Below are positions 47,831 through 57,733 of a DNA stretch of 64,000 nucleotides, one piece after another. Numbering within the stretch: position 1 is the stretch's first letter; every line of letters starts with the position of its first letter. Source of the stretch: Pseudomonas sp. GCEP-101 (GTDB taxonomy: Bacteria > Pseudomonadota > Gammaproteobacteria > Pseudomonadales > Pseudomonadaceae); assembly GCF_025133575.1 (NCBI RefSeq), contig NZ_CP104011.1, forward strand, positions 1,426,001 through 1,490,000, in the 5' to 3' direction. Under the pieces are notes generated by a model, which was not told where the DNA came from, ran no database searches, and saw only the letters and a program-made list of their open reading frames with translations. Position numbers and translations under genes: made by a program.

Positions 47831-49219
47831 ATGGCCAGCCAACACAGCGCCAGCACTGCACACACTCCACAACAGGGCACCGCGACCAGCGCCGACGCCC
47901 GCCTGAAACGCGTCCTGGGCCTGCCCGCCCTGGTCTTCTTCGGCCTGGTCTACATGGTCCCACTGACCATGTTCACCACCTACGGCGTGGTCACCGAGAT
48001 GACCGGCGGCCGCACCGCCACCGCCTACCTGATCACCCTGCTGGCGATGCTGTTCACCGCAGCCTCCTACAGCTTCATGGTGCGCAAGTACCCGATTTCC
48101 GGCTCCGCATACTCCTATACCAGCCTGAGCTTCGGCCCGGTGGTCGGCTTCCTCTCCGGCTGGTCGCTGCTGCTCGACTACCTGTTCCTGCCGATGATCA
48201 ACTACCTGCTCATCGGCCTGTTCATGAACATCGCCTTCCCGGAAATCCCGGCCTGGATGTTCGTGGTCGCCTCCATCGCCCTGGTCACCGTGCTCAACGT
48301 GGTCGGCATCAGCCAGGTCGCCGGCATGAGCAACGTCATCGTCGGCGCGCAGCTGGTGTTCATCGTGGTGTTCGTGGTCATGTCGATCAAGACACTGGCC
48401 GGCGGCGCCGCGATCGACTTCAGCCTGCCCTTCGTCGGTGACGGCAGCCAACCCGGCTTCGCCCCGCTGATGGCCGGCGCCGCGGTGCTGTGCCTGTCGT
48501 TCCTGGGCTTCGACGCCGTCTCGACCATGGCCGAGGAAACCCGCGACGCCCGCCGCGACATCCCCCGCGCGATCATCATCACCACCGTCATCGCCGGCCT
48601 GATGTTCACCCTGCTGGCAATCATCAGCCAGCTGGTGTTCCCCGGCAGCGTGTTCCAGAACGCCGACTCGGCGGCCAACGAAGTGATGCTCAAGGCCGGC
48701 GGCCAGTTCCTCGGCAACTTCTTCACCTCCGCCTACATCGCCGGCTGCATCGGCTCGGCGCTGGCGTCCCAGGCCTCGGTGTCGCGCATCATCTTCACCA
48801 TGGGCCGCGACGGCATCCTGCCGCGCAGCCTGTTCGGTACCCTGCACGCGCGCTTCCAGACCCCGGTGGTGGCGATCCTGGTGGTGTCTGCCGTCTCGCT
48901 GCTGGCGATCGTGCTAGACCTGACCACCCTCGCCTCGATGATCAGCTTCGGCGCGCTGGTGGCCTTCTCCGTGGTCAACCTGGCGGTGATCCGCACCTAC
49001 CTGGGCGTCGAGCGCCGCCGCGGGGCGAAGAACGTCCTGCTCTACGGCGCGATCCCGTTCATCGGCCTGTGCCTGACCCTGTGGCTGTGGACCAGCCTGT
49101 CGCAGCTGACCCTGGTGGTCGGCCTGAGCTGGTTCGCGGTCGGCTTCGCTTACCTGGCGGTGCATACCGGCGGTTTCCGTCGCAAGGCACCGAGTGTGAA
49201 TTTCGAGGAAAACGCCTGA
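47831..49219 (+). CDS. APC-superfamily amino acid/amine permease
   Basis: A 462-residue, 12-helix permease. The N-terminal cytosolic part leads to LPALVFFGLVYMVPLTMFTT, and the first unwound-helix motif and GVVTEMTGGRT are typical of APC transporters related to PuuP-type putrescine importers. A second amine importer next to the ABC system suits high- and low-affinity uptake. It is followed by the amidohydrolase 55 bases later, with only a small hairpin between, so co-transcription is likely. The substrate is inferred. Confidence 0.9.
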   Translation: MASQHSASTAHTPQQGTATSADARLKRVLGLPALVFFGLVYMVPLTMFTTYGVVTEMTGGRTATAYLITLLAMLFTAASYSFMVRKYPISGSAYSYTSLSFGPVVGFLSGWSLLLDYLFLPMINYLLIGLFMNIAFPEIPAWMFVVASIALVTVLNVVGISQVAGMSNVIVGAQLVFIVVFVVMSIKTLAGGAAIDFSLPFVGDGSQPGFAPLMAGAAVLCLSFLGFDAVSTMAEETRDARRDIPRAIIITTVIAGLMFTLLAIISQLVFPGSVFQNADSAANEVMLKAGGQFLGNFFTSAYIAGCIGSALASQASVSRIIFTMGRDGILPRSLFGTLHARFQTPVVAILVVSAVSLLAIVLDLTTLASMISFGALVAFSVVNLAVIRTYLGVERRRGAKNVLLYGAIPFIGLCLTLWLWTSLSQLTLVVGLSWFAVGFAYLAVHTGGFRRKAPSVNFEENA

Positions 49220-49242
49220 CGGCCCAGCTACTAGAACCCAAC

Positions 49243-49260
49243 GGGCGCCCGGAGGCGCCC
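49243..49260 (+). terminator. small hairpin between permease and amidohydrolase genes
   Basis: GGGCGCC-CGGA-GGCGCCC, a 7-pair stem just before the AGGAG site of the next gene. No T-run. It may only attenuate or stabilise the transcript. Confidence 0.35.
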
Positions 49261-49273
49261 TCAGGAGCGCGTG

Positions 49274-50305
<1,032 letters not shown>

Positions 50306-50336
50306 TCGCTGGCCAATCTTCGGCGCAACCTGAGGC

Positions 50337-50458
50337 ACCCTCTCCCCAGCCCTCTCCCTGAAGGGAGAGGGAGTCGTTCGGCGTTGCCGGGACACGCAGA
50401 GTTGCGCCTGATGCCATTCGGTCCCCTCTCCCTTCAGGGAGAGGGTTAGGGAGAGGGA
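50337..50458. repeat. CCCTCTCCC-family inverted doublet
   Basis: Left unit 50337-50372: ACCCTCTCCCCAG then CCCTCTCCC-TGAA-GGGAGAGGG. Right unit 50422-50458: CCCTCTCCC-TTCA-GGGAGAGGG then TTAGGGAGAGGG. The same outward-facing arrangement as the other doublets. Confidence 0.85.
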
Positions 50459-50493
50459 ACCACCACATCTTCCAGCGAATCCTCACGCATCAA

Positions 50494-50535
50494 TGAAAAA
50501 AGCCGCACCGGGATTCCCGGCGCGGCTTTTTCGTG
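50494..50535. terminator. Rho-independent terminator (bidirectional)
   Basis: AAAAAAGCCGC-ACCGGGATTCCCGGC-GCGGCTTTTTC: an A-run, a GC-rich stem with an inner CCGGG/CCCGG hairpin, and a T-run. It ends the CarO-like gene on the minus strand and can also end read-through from the amidohydrolase. Confidence 0.82.
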
Positions 50536-50544
50536 AGTGCGGAA

Positions 50545-50922
50545 TTACTGGAGGATTTCCACGCGATCCACATCGATGTCAGTCGCTTTCATCTTGTGAT
50601 GATCCACCTCGCCGGTCAGGCGCACCTTGGTGCTCTCGGAGACCGACGCACCCGCCGGCCAATCGTCGTTGTCGATCTCGACCTGGATGCTCCCAGTGGC
50701 GTCCTTGAACTCGTAGTGCTCGCCGCCGATACGCTTGGTGATCACCCCTTCGAGCACCACCGGGGTGTCGTCGGCGGCGGACTGCGCCTGCTTGACCGTG
50801 GTGACCTGCGCGGCGGCGGCAGCGGGCTTGGCGTCGCTGCCAGGGCCAGTGTAGCCGGCGGCCAGGGTGAAGGTGGAGAACAGGCCAGCGGCAGCGATCA
50901 GGGGGAGATGAGTCAGTTTCAT
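50545..50922 (-). CDS. carO: periplasmic OB-fold protein, CarO-like (YgiW/YdeI family)
   Basis: A 125-residue precursor with a signal peptide (KLTHLPLIAAAGLFSTFTLA then AG) and a bacterial OB-fold domain (VVLEGVITKRIGGEHYEFKD, then ATGSIQVEIDNDDW and the final VDRVEILQ). Such proteins bind cations or are induced by stress; in P. aeruginosa CarO is calcium-induced through CarSR and helps keep intracellular calcium stable (established there). The gene's place beside the amidohydrolase supports the CarO assignment. No carSR pair is seen here. Confidence 0.85.
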   Translation of the reverse strand: MKLTHLPLIAAAGLFSTFTLAAGYTGPGSDAKPAAAAAQVTTVKQAQSAADDTPVVLEGVITKRIGGEHYEFKDATGSIQVEIDNDDWPAGASVSESTKVRLTGEVDHHKMKATDIDVDRVEILQ

Positions 50923-51040
50923 GGAAGTGCCTCCTGCGGCGTTTTCGATGGGTTCAGCCTATGGCCGGCGGCTGAAATCAGCCTGAATCCGGACTTAACC
51001 CAACCTTAAAGCCATCCGACACGTATTCCCCCGCCCTGGA

Positions 51041-51955
51041 TCAATCCGTTTTGGCCGCCTCGCGCTTGAACACGTAGAACAGGTCCGGCTCGCTGACCAT
51101 GTAGATGGTGCCGTGCTCGTCGATGGCCACGCCTTCGGCGCGCGGAATCTTCTCGTGGAGGCCGTTCAGCCCGCCCAGCAGGCTGATGAAGCTGACCGGC
51201 TCGCCCTTCTCATCCAGCTCCAGCAGCAGGTGCGACTCCGCCGACAACACCAGCGTGTGGCCGGTGCGCGGATCGATGCTCAAGGCCGAGACGTTGGTCA
51301 TCAGCAGGTCGCTGGCGATCGGCTGCAACGCCCCGCTCAGGCTGGCGCTGCCGTCGCTGGCCAGGCTGAACAGCGCCAGCGGATCGCGCTCCTGACCCAG
51401 CACCAGGCGATGCTGGCGCGGGTCCCAGGCGATGCCCTCGATACCCTTGTTCTTCTTGCCGCGGGGGCCGAGATCGAAGCTGGCGAGCTTCTCGGTGCTC
51501 AGCTCGCGGGTCTGCGGGTCGACATGGAAGATGGTCAGCGAGTTCTTGCGCTCGTCGGTCACGGCGACATTGCCGTTTTCCAGCACCGCCACGCCCTCGG
51601 GGTTGGACATGCCCAGCAGCGGGATCACCCGCAGCACGTCGCCGGTCAGCGACAGTTCGGCCAGCAGCGGCTTCTTGCCGGTGACGGTGAACAGGGTGCG
51701 CGTCACCGGGTTGTACGCCAGGTCGGAGGTCTCCTGCCCCTCGAGCCCGCCGGTGAGCGGCTTGGCCTGGATCACCGCGCGGTAGCCGGGCAGCCAGACG
51801 CTTTCGGAGCGGGCCTGGGCGCTGGTGTCCCGCTCACGCAGCCACAGGCGCGCGCGGTCATCCCAATGGAAGCGCGAGGTCAGGTAGCCGAGCACCACGA
51901 GGATGAGCAGCAGGGCCGGCAGCAGCCAGCGAGGGCGAAGGATGGACATGGTCAT
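51041..51955 (-). CDS. YjiK/SdiA-regulated-like beta-propeller protein (paralogue 2)
   Basis: A 304-residue protein built like the one at 41114-42037: N-terminal anchor (LLPALLLILVVLGYL), DLAYNPVTRTLFTVTGKKPL, IEGIAWDPRQHRLVLGQERD and a C-terminal AEGVAIDEHGTIYMVSEPDL. The shared ends PxAEG.A.D..GT.Y.VSEP.LFYVFK mark clear paralogy. The domain should face the periplasm. It is upstream of the CarO-like gene on the same strand with a 118-base gap. Confidence 0.87.
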   Translation of the reverse strand: MTMSILRPRWLLPALLLILVVLGYLTSRFHWDDRARLWLRERDTSAQARSESVWLPGYRAVIQAKPLTGGLEGQETSDLAYNPVTRTLFTVTGKKPLLAELSLTGDVLRVIPLLGMSNPEGVAVLENGNVAVTDERKNSLTIFHVDPQTRELSTEKLASFDLGPRGKKNKGIEGIAWDPRQHRLVLGQERDPLALFSLASDGSASLSGALQPIASDLLMTNVSALSIDPRTGHTLVLSAESHLLLELDEKGEPVSFISLLGGLNGLHEKIPRAEGVAIDEHGTIYMVSEPDLFYVFKREAAKTD

Positions 51956-51999
51956 GACGACTCTTGTGGGTCAGCACGGCAAGGTGTCGCGCCATACAC

Positions 52000-52024
52000 G
52001 AAGGCCGCACAAATGGCGGCCTTC
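52000..52024 (-). terminator. possible terminator of the FAA-hydrolase gene
   Basis: GAAGGCCGC-acaaatg-GCGGCCTTC: a 9-pair perfect stem 17 bases past the stop of the gene at 52041. No T-run is present, so efficiency is uncertain. Confidence 0.5.
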
Positions 52025-52040
52025 GGTGGGACAACTCGGG

Positions 52041-52706
52041 TCAAAGCACGCGGCTTTCGAATCGGCTGGCGCCAGGAAGTTCCAGCACCAGCTCACTGCC
52101 GCGCGTGAGCGGGCCGACGCCGACCGGGGTGCCGGTGGACACCACATCGCCCGGCTGCAGCGAGAAGTGCCCGCAGATGTGCTGGATCAGCGGCACGATG
52201 GGGTTGAGCATGTCGCGGCTGTTGCCGTCCTGGCGGACTTCGCCGTCGATCACCAGGCGGATGCCGATGTCGGTCGGGTCCGGGAAGTGGTCGGCACTGA
52301 CGAAGGGCGCCAGCACGAAGGCGCCGTCGAAGGACTTGGCCAGCTCCCAGGGCAGGCCCTTTTCCTTCAGCTTGGCCTGCACGTCGCGCAGGGTCAGGTC
52401 CAGCGCCGGGGCATAGCCGGAGATGGCGTCCAGCACTTCCTCGGTGCTCGGCTTGCGCGACAGCGGCTTGCCGATCAGCACGGCGATCTCCGCCTCGTAG
52501 TGCACCGAGCCGCGATCCTCCGGAATGGCGAAGCCGCCGGCGTGGGAGACGGTGCAGGAGCCGGGTTTGATGAACAGCAGCGGCTCGGTCGGTACCGGGT
52601 TGTTCAGCTCCTTGGCGTGCTCCGCGTAGTTGCGGCCGACGCAGACCACCTTGCCCAGGGTGAAATGGATCGGGGTGCCATCGACATACTGGTGCTGGTA
52701 ACTCAT
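52041..52706 (-). CDS. fumarylacetoacetate hydrolase (FAH)-family protein
   Basis: A 221-residue enzyme of the short FAH family. Segments include VVCVGRNYAEHAKELNNP, the metal-binding HYEAEIAVLIG, and PGDVVSTGTPVGVGP near the C-terminus. The family includes acylpyruvate hydrolases and oxaloacetate decarboxylases acting on 2-oxo acids. AGGAG precedes ATG 52706; the frame from 52790 has no such site. It lies downstream of the dehydrogenase gene on the same strand. Confidence 0.9.
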   Translation of the reverse strand: MSYQHQYVDGTPIHFTLGKVVCVGRNYAEHAKELNNPVPTEPLLFIKPGSCTVSHAGGFAIPEDRGSVHYEAEIAVLIGKPLSRKPSTEEVLDAISGYAPALDLTLRDVQAKLKEKGLPWELAKSFDGAFVLAPFVSADHFPDPTDIGIRLVIDGEVRQDGNSRDMLNPIVPLIQHICGHFSLQPGDVVSTGTPVGVGPLTRGSELVLELPGASRFESRVL

Positions 52707-52868
52707 GACCGACTCCTGACTGCGCATGGAAGAGATGATCCGCGCGGGGCTCGTGATCCCGCGCGGTTGCCCGCATTCCTGCCGGCGCACACGCCACTTC
52801 CCGTGGCGCTGACGTGCGAAGGGCCGGCCCCTCTATCCAAAGAGCCGGCCCTCCTCTGATGCAGCGAC

Positions 52869-54287
52869 TTATTCGGCGAAGATCTTGCCGGGGTTCATGA
52901 TCCCGTTCGGGTCGAACACCGCCTTGACTGCCTTCATGTAGCCGATTTCAGCCTCGGAGCGAGAGTAACCCAGGTAATCGCGCTTGGTCATGCCCACGCC
53001 GTGCTCGGCCGAGATGGAGCCGTTGTACTTCTGCACGGTCTCGAACACCCACTTGTTGACGGTCGCGCACTTGGCGAAGAACTCGTCCTTGGTCAGGTTC
53101 TCGGGCTTCAAGATATTCAGGTGCAGGTTGCCGTCGCCGATGTGGCCGAACCAGACCACTTCGAAGTCGGGGTAGTTGGCCGCGACGATGTCGTCGATGT
53201 CCTTGAGGAAGGCCGGGACCTTGCCGACAGTGACGGAGATGTCGTTCTTGTACGGTGTCCAGTGGGAGATGGTCTCGGAGATGTACTCGCGCAGCTTCCA
53301 CAGGTTCTGCAGCTGCTGTTCGCTCTGGCTCATCACGCCATCGAGCACCCAGCCCTGCTCTACACAATGTTCGAACGTCGCCAGCGCCTCGTTGGCCACT
53401 TCCTCGGTGCTCGCCTCGAATTCCAGCAGCGCATAGAACGGGCAGTCGGTCTCGAAAGCCGGCGGCACGTCGCCACGGGCCATGATCTTGGCCAGGGCTT
53501 TGTCGGAGAAGAACTCGAAGGCAGTCAGGTCCAGCTTGTTCTGGAAGGCGTGCAGCACCGGCATGATCGAGTCGAAGTCCGGGGTGCCCAGGACCATCGC
53601 GGTGAGGTTCTTCGGCGTGCGCTCCAGGCGCATGGTGGCCTCGACCACGAAGCCCAGGGTGCCTTCGGCGCCGATGAACAGCTGGCGCAGGTCGTAGCCG
53701 GTGGCGTTCTTGATCAGGTCCTTGTTCAGCTCCAGCAGGTCGCCCTTGCCGGTGACGACCTTCAGGCCGGCCACCCAGTTGCGGGTCATGCCGTAGCGAA
53801 TGACCTTGATCCCGCCGGCATTGGTGCCGATGTTGCCGCCAATCTGGCTGGAACCCGACGAGGCGAAGTCCACCGGATAGTACAGCCCGTGCTCTTCGGC
53901 GAAGGTCTGCAGCTGCTTGGTGATCACGCCCGGCTGGCAGACCACGGTGCGGTCGAATTCGTTGAAGGCCAGCACCTTGTTCATGTAGTCGAAGGCCACG
54001 ACCACCTCGCCATTGGCGGCGACGGCGGCGGCGGAAAGACCGGTACGACCACCGGAGGGCACCAGCGCGACCTTGTGCTCATTGGCCCAGCGGACGATGG
54101 CCTGGACCTGCTCGGTGCTCTTGGGGAAGGCGATCGCCAGCGGCGCCGGAGCGAAATGCTTGGTCCAATCCTTGCCATAGGTGTCGAGGGAATCGGCGTC
54201 TGTCAGCAGCTTCCCGGCATCCAGCAGGGGCTTGAGCGATTCGATCAGGGCGTCGCGGGTCATTGGAGGAACTCTCAAATGGTTCAT
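52869..54287 (-). CDS. FAD-linked D-2-hydroxyglutarate dehydrogenase
   Basis: A 472-residue flavoprotein. FAD_binding_4 motifs are VPSGGRTGLSAAAVA and GGNIGTNAGGIKVIRYG; the C-terminal FAD-oxidase domain has HIGDGNLHLNILKP and SAEHGVGMTKRDYL. The start at 54287 has AGGA 6 bases upstream; M9 at 54263 is an alternative. It diverges from serA. In P. stutzeri and P. aeruginosa, SerA makes D-2-hydroxyglutarate from 2-oxoglutarate and this enzyme oxidises it, so the pairing fits that coupling; the sequence alone does not exclude D-lactate. Confidence 0.88.
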   Translation of the reverse strand: MNHLRVPPMTRDALIESLKPLLDAGKLLTDADSLDTYGKDWTKHFAPAPLAIAFPKSTEQVQAIVRWANEHKVALVPSGGRTGLSAAAVAANGEVVVAFDYMNKVLAFNEFDRTVVCQPGVITKQLQTFAEEHGLYYPVDFASSGSSQIGGNIGTNAGGIKVIRYGMTRNWVAGLKVVTGKGDLLELNKDLIKNATGYDLRQLFIGAEGTLGFVVEATMRLERTPKNLTAMVLGTPDFDSIMPVLHAFQNKLDLTAFEFFSDKALAKIMARGDVPPAFETDCPFYALLEFEASTEEVANEALATFEHCVEQGWVLDGVMSQSEQQLQNLWKLREYISETISHWTPYKNDISVTVGKVPAFLKDIDDIVAANYPDFEVVWFGHIGDGNLHLNILKPENLTKDEFFAKCATVNKWVFETVQKYNGSISAEHGVGMTKRDYLGYSRSEAEIGYMKAVKAVFDPNGIMNPGKIFAE

Positions 54288-54457
54288 GGTCGTCCTGAGA
54301 ACAGCTCAGGTCGCAACCGGGCAAGGAAAAGGGAGAACATGCTAGCATACGCACCCCACGCAGATCGCCACCTGGCGCCGAGCTGCCTGGCACCGGCCGG
54401 TTCGGCCAGAGCTATTGGTTTTCTAGCCACTCTCCCGGGACTACAGGTTCAAAGCAG

Positions 54458-55687
54458 ATGAGCAAGACTTCTCTCGACAAGAGCAAGATCAAATTCCTTC
54501 TCCTTGAAGGCGTCCACCAGAACGCCGTCGACACCCTCAAGGCGGCCGGCTACTCCAACATCGAGTACCTCAAGACCGCACTGTCCGGTGACGAGCTGAA
54601 GGAAAAGATTGCCGATGCCCACTTCATCGGTATCCGCTCCCGCACCCAGCTGACCGAAGAAGTCTTCGACGCTGCCAAGAAGCTGATCGCGGTGGGCTGC
54701 TTCTGCATCGGCACCAACCAGGTCGACCTGAACGCAGCCCGCGAGCGCGGCATCGCCGTGTTCAACGCGCCCTACTCCAACACCCGCTCGGTGGCCGAGC
54801 TGGTGCTGGCCGAAGCCATCCTGCTGCTGCGCGGCATCCCGGAGAAGAACGCCTCCTGCCATCGCGGCGGCTGGATCAAGTCCGCGGCCAACTCCTTCGA
54901 GATCCGCGGCAAGAAGCTGGGCATCGTCGGCTACGGCTCCATCGGCACCCAGCTCTCGGTCCTGGCCGAAGCACTGGGCATGCAGGTGTTCTTCTACGAC
55001 GTCGTGACCAAGCTGCCGCTGGGTAACGCGCAGCAGGTCGGCAACCTCCACGAGCTGCTGGGCATGTCCGACATCGTCTCGCTGCACGTGCCGGAACTGC
55101 CGTCCACCCAGTGGATGATCGGCGAGAAGGAAATTCGCGCCATCAAGAAAGGCGGCATCCTGATCAACGCCGCCCGCGGCACCGTGGTCGAGCTGGACCA
55201 CCTGGCCGCCGCGATCAAGGACGAGCACCTGATCGGTGCCGCCATCGACGTTTTCCCGGTCGAGCCCAAGTCCAACGACGACGAATTCGAAAGCCCGCTG
55301 CGCGGCCTGGATCGCGTGATCCTGACTCCGCACATCGGCGGCTCCACCGCCGAAGCCCAGGCCAACATCGGCCTGGAAGTGGCCGAGAAGCTGGTCAAGT
55401 ACAGCGACAACGGTACCTCGGTATCCTCGGTCAACTTCCCCGAAGTGGCCCTGCCGTCGCACCCGGGCAAGCACCGCCTGCTGCACATCCACGCCAACAT
55501 CCCGGGCGTGATGAGCGAGATCAACAAGGTGTTCGCCGACAACGGCATCAACATCTCCGGCCAGTACCTGCAGACCAACGACAAGGTCGGCTACGTGGTG
55601 ATCGACGTCGACGCCGAGTACTCGGACCTGGCGCTGGAGAAGCTGCAACACGTGAACGGCACCATCCGCAGCCGCGTGCTGTTCTAA
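54458..55687 (+). CDS. serA: D-3-phosphoglycerate dehydrogenase
   Basis: A 409-residue enzyme, the first step of serine synthesis. The substrate domain has FIGIRSRTQLTEEVF and NAPYSNTRSVAE; the NAD-binding loop is GIVGYGSIGTQLSV; the catalytic histidine is in LTPHIGGSTAEAQ. A C-terminal ACT domain (HIHANIPGVMSEINKVFADN) binds serine for feedback inhibition. Full length. It diverges from the D-2-hydroxyglutarate dehydrogenase gene and is followed by a good terminator. Confidence 0.97.
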   Translation: MSKTSLDKSKIKFLLLEGVHQNAVDTLKAAGYSNIEYLKTALSGDELKEKIADAHFIGIRSRTQLTEEVFDAAKKLIAVGCFCIGTNQVDLNAARERGIAVFNAPYSNTRSVAELVLAEAILLLRGIPEKNASCHRGGWIKSAANSFEIRGKKLGIVGYGSIGTQLSVLAEALGMQVFFYDVVTKLPLGNAQQVGNLHELLGMSDIVSLHVPELPSTQWMIGEKEIRAIKKGGILINAARGTVVELDHLAAAIKDEHLIGAAIDVFPVEPKSNDDEFESPLRGLDRVILTPHIGGSTAEAQANIGLEVAEKLVKYSDNGTSVSSVNFPEVALPSHPGKHRLLHIHANIPGVMSEINKVFADNGINISGQYLQTNDKVGYVVIDVDAEYSDLALEKLQHVNGTIRSRVLF

Positions 55688-55702
55688 GCGCTGCTGGGTG
55701 GC

Positions 55703-55735
55703 AAGAAAAAAGGAGGCTTCGGCCTCCTTTTTTCG
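55703..55735 (+). terminator. Rho-independent terminator of serA
   Basis: AAAAAAGGAGGC-TTCG-GCCTCCTTTTTT: a stem of up to 12 pairs with a UUCG loop and flanking A- and T-runs, 16 bases after the serA stop. Confidence 0.9.
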
Positions 55736-55771
55736 TGTCTGCTTCCTGAAAGCTCCAGTGCTGGGCGGAGC

Positions 55772-55819
55772 GCCCTCTCCCTAACCCTCTCCCTTCAGGG
55801 AGAGGGCGGGGGAGAGGGT
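55772..55819. repeat. CCCTCTCCC-family element, complete nested palindrome
   Basis: Outer arms CCCTCTCCC and GGGAGAGGG enclose an inner palindrome CCCTCTCCC-TTCA-GGGAGAGGG. Like the copy at 11514, it has both outer arms in one unit. Confidence 0.85.
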
Positions 55820-55844
55820 AAAGCCCCGCTCCGCAGCCTGACCA

Positions 55845-56276
55845 TTACTTCACATTGACAGTAATCTGCTGCGACTCCACCGGCGGGTCGAACGGCACGT
55901 GGTTCTTGTCGCCCACCAGCAGTTGCAGGGTGTGCTTGCCCGGCGGCAGGGTCACCTGGGTCTCGGTCTGGCCCTTGCCGAAGTGTTTGATCTGATCGGT
56001 CATCGGCAACGGCAGGTTCATCGCCGGCTGCTCCTTGAGGTCGATCAGCAGGTGGTGATGGCCGGTGGCCGGCGAGTCCACGCCGGCCGGCGCGACGCCC
56101 ATGCCCTTGAGGCCGAATTTGACGGTGAAGGTCTTGTCCACCGTGGCGCCATCGGCCGGCTCGATGAAGTACACCTTGGCGCCTTCCGGGGCCGGGGTGC
56201 GCGGGATGTCCGCGGCAATGGCGGAGGTACCGGCGAGCAGCGCGGCGAGGCCGAGGCAAGGCAGCATGGTTCTCAT
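55845..56276 (-). CDS. DUF4399-family exported protein
   Basis: A 143-residue precursor with a signal peptide (about 1-21, LGLAALLAGTSAIAA). The mature domain has the DUF4399 features VYFIEPADGATVDKTFTVKF and SPATGHHHLLIDL, ending VESQQITVNVK. The HHH cluster might bind a metal, but the family has no known function. A convergent serA terminator and a repeat lie after the stop. Confidence 0.86.
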   Translation of the reverse strand: MRTMLPCLGLAALLAGTSAIAADIPRTPAPEGAKVYFIEPADGATVDKTFTVKFGLKGMGVAPAGVDSPATGHHHLLIDLKEQPAMNLPLPMTDQIKHFGKGQTETQVTLPPGKHTLQLLVGDKNHVPFDPPVESQQITVNVK

Positions 56277-56419
56277 GTTCTTCTCCTTTCTACATGACGA
56301 TCGAAAAGGCGAAGAACCCGCTCAGGCCGGCCTCGCCTCCTCGCATGGAAGGAACAAGCATAGGCGCCAGGACGCGAGGCTCAAGGAAAATAGTGCGTCT
56401 TCGAATGTCGGCGGCCGCT

Positions 56420-56914
56420 CTAGCCTCCGGCTTCCAGCCCGGCCAGACAGACGGCGGCGGCGTCCAGCTCTTCCTCGCTGAACACCAGCACACCCATGCG
56501 CTTGAGCGCGGCAGCGGTGACACCTTCGCCGGCAACCTTCCGCCCGCTGAAGCTGCCGTCATAGTTCTCGCGGTTGCCGCAGGAGGGGCTGCGCGCCTTC
56601 AGCACGGCCAGGCGGATGTCGTGGCGGCGCACCAGGGCCATGGCTTGCTCGGCGCCGAGCAGGAAGGCGTCGCTGACGTCCTCGCCCTCCACCGTCATCA
56701 CCGGGCGCGCCCGCTCGAGCACGGCCATGCCCTGGCCGCCGGGGATTTCCGCCGGGGCGCGGGGCGTCGGCAAGCCGCCGGCGACCTCCGGGCAGAGGGC
56801 AACCACCCGGCCCTGGTCGAGCCAGCGCGAGAGCAGGTCGAACGGCCCGTGCGCGCCGCCGTCGTAGCGGACGCGATGGCCAAGCAGGCAGCGGCTGACG
56901 AGAACCTTCTGCAT
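56420..56914 (-). CDS. DUF523-family protein
   Basis: A 164-residue cytosolic protein. Conserved cysteine motifs are VSRCLLGHRVRYDG (about 7-20), ALCPEVAGGLPTPR and ARSPSCG (near 105-115), the usual DUF523 pattern. The arrangement suggests a metal or iron-sulfur site. Function unknown. The gene stands alone, with no operon partner. Confidence 0.88.
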   Translation of the reverse strand: MQKVLVSRCLLGHRVRYDGGAHGPFDLLSRWLDQGRVVALCPEVAGGLPTPRAPAEIPGGQGMAVLERARPVMTVEGEDVSDAFLLGAEQAMALVRRHDIRLAVLKARSPSCGNRENYDGSFSGRKVAGEGVTAAALKRMGVLVFSEEELDAAAVCLAGLEAGG

Positions 56915-57180
56915 AGGCGAATCACTCCCTTTTGGAAGGGGACAGACTAGCCGCTCGCCGTTTGCCGGTCACGCCGGGTAACGCAACTTTCATCGGCGCG
57001 TCTGTCGCAACAGGTTTCCGACCCGCAGAAAGTCGGGTCCTTGAGCGGCGCGCCGGTCGTCGGCGTGCACCTGGACACCGCCCGAGCACAACCTTCGACG
57101 GGATCAGCCGTCCGGCACTGGCTGCGCCGCAGGGCGCCGCCCAGACTCGCGCATCGGCCAATCGCCATGGAGCCTCTGTC

Positions 57181-57729
57181 ATGCCTCGCCTCTTGCTCTG
57201 CACCGCCACCCTCGCCGCGCTGTCCTACCTGCCCTTGGCCTTCGCCGAACTGCAGGCGCTGGACAACGAGCACCTGGGCGCCGTCACCGGCCAGGACGGC
57301 ATCAGCATCCGCGCCGACGTGCTGGCGCACATGGACAGCGTGGGCTGGAACGACGACGGCGGCAGTGTTTCCCTGCGCAACGTGTTCATCGACAACGGCT
57401 GCGTGAATGCCGGCGACTGCCCCGACGGCCGTGGCGGCAGCCTGCCCTACGGCGCGGCGCAACTGGGCCTGAGCCTGCCGATCTTCGGCGTCGAGCAGCC
57501 GACCCTGCAGGTGGACGTGGTGCAAGGCGCCGGCGGCCAGCAGCAACTGGCGCTGACCCTGCCCGACCTGACCACCATCAACCAGCAGCTCAACGCCAGC
57601 GGGCTGCCCTCACAGACCATCCGCCTGCGGGTGGCCGGCGATCTCTACGTGGGTGGCGGGAAGCTGGGGAGCATCGAGGTGCGCGACATCCAGGACATCA
57701 GCGGCACCCTGAAGATCTGGGGGCACTGA
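57181..57729 (+). CDS. exported DUF6160-like (FilA-type) protein
   Basis: A 182-residue precursor with a signal peptide (RLLLCTATLAALSYLPLAFA, cut before ELQ). The mature N-terminus ELQALDNEHLGAVTGQDGIS matches the short L.D..L..VTGQDG motif found at the start of DUF6160/Fil-type surface proteins of Gammaproteobacteria. The rest is glycine- and asparagine-rich beta structure. GGAG precedes the ATG. The frame runs back to 56932, but residues before 57181 look non-coding. No chaperone/usher genes lie beside it, so a surface or pilus role is unproven. Confidence 0.7.
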   Translation: MPRLLLCTATLAALSYLPLAFAELQALDNEHLGAVTGQDGISIRADVLAHMDSVGWNDDGGSVSLRNVFIDNGCVNAGDCPDGRGGSLPYGAAQLGLSLPIFGVEQPTLQVDVVQGAGGQQQLALTLPDLTTINQQLNASGLPSQTIRLRVAGDLYVGGGKLGSIEVRDIQDISGTLKIWGH

Positions 57730-57733
57730 CCGC

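Noticed and set aside
47601..47906. 101-codon open frame before the APC permease
   Set aside because: Composition rich in R, P, H, T, no ribosome binding site, and it runs into the permease start. It looks like promoter DNA.
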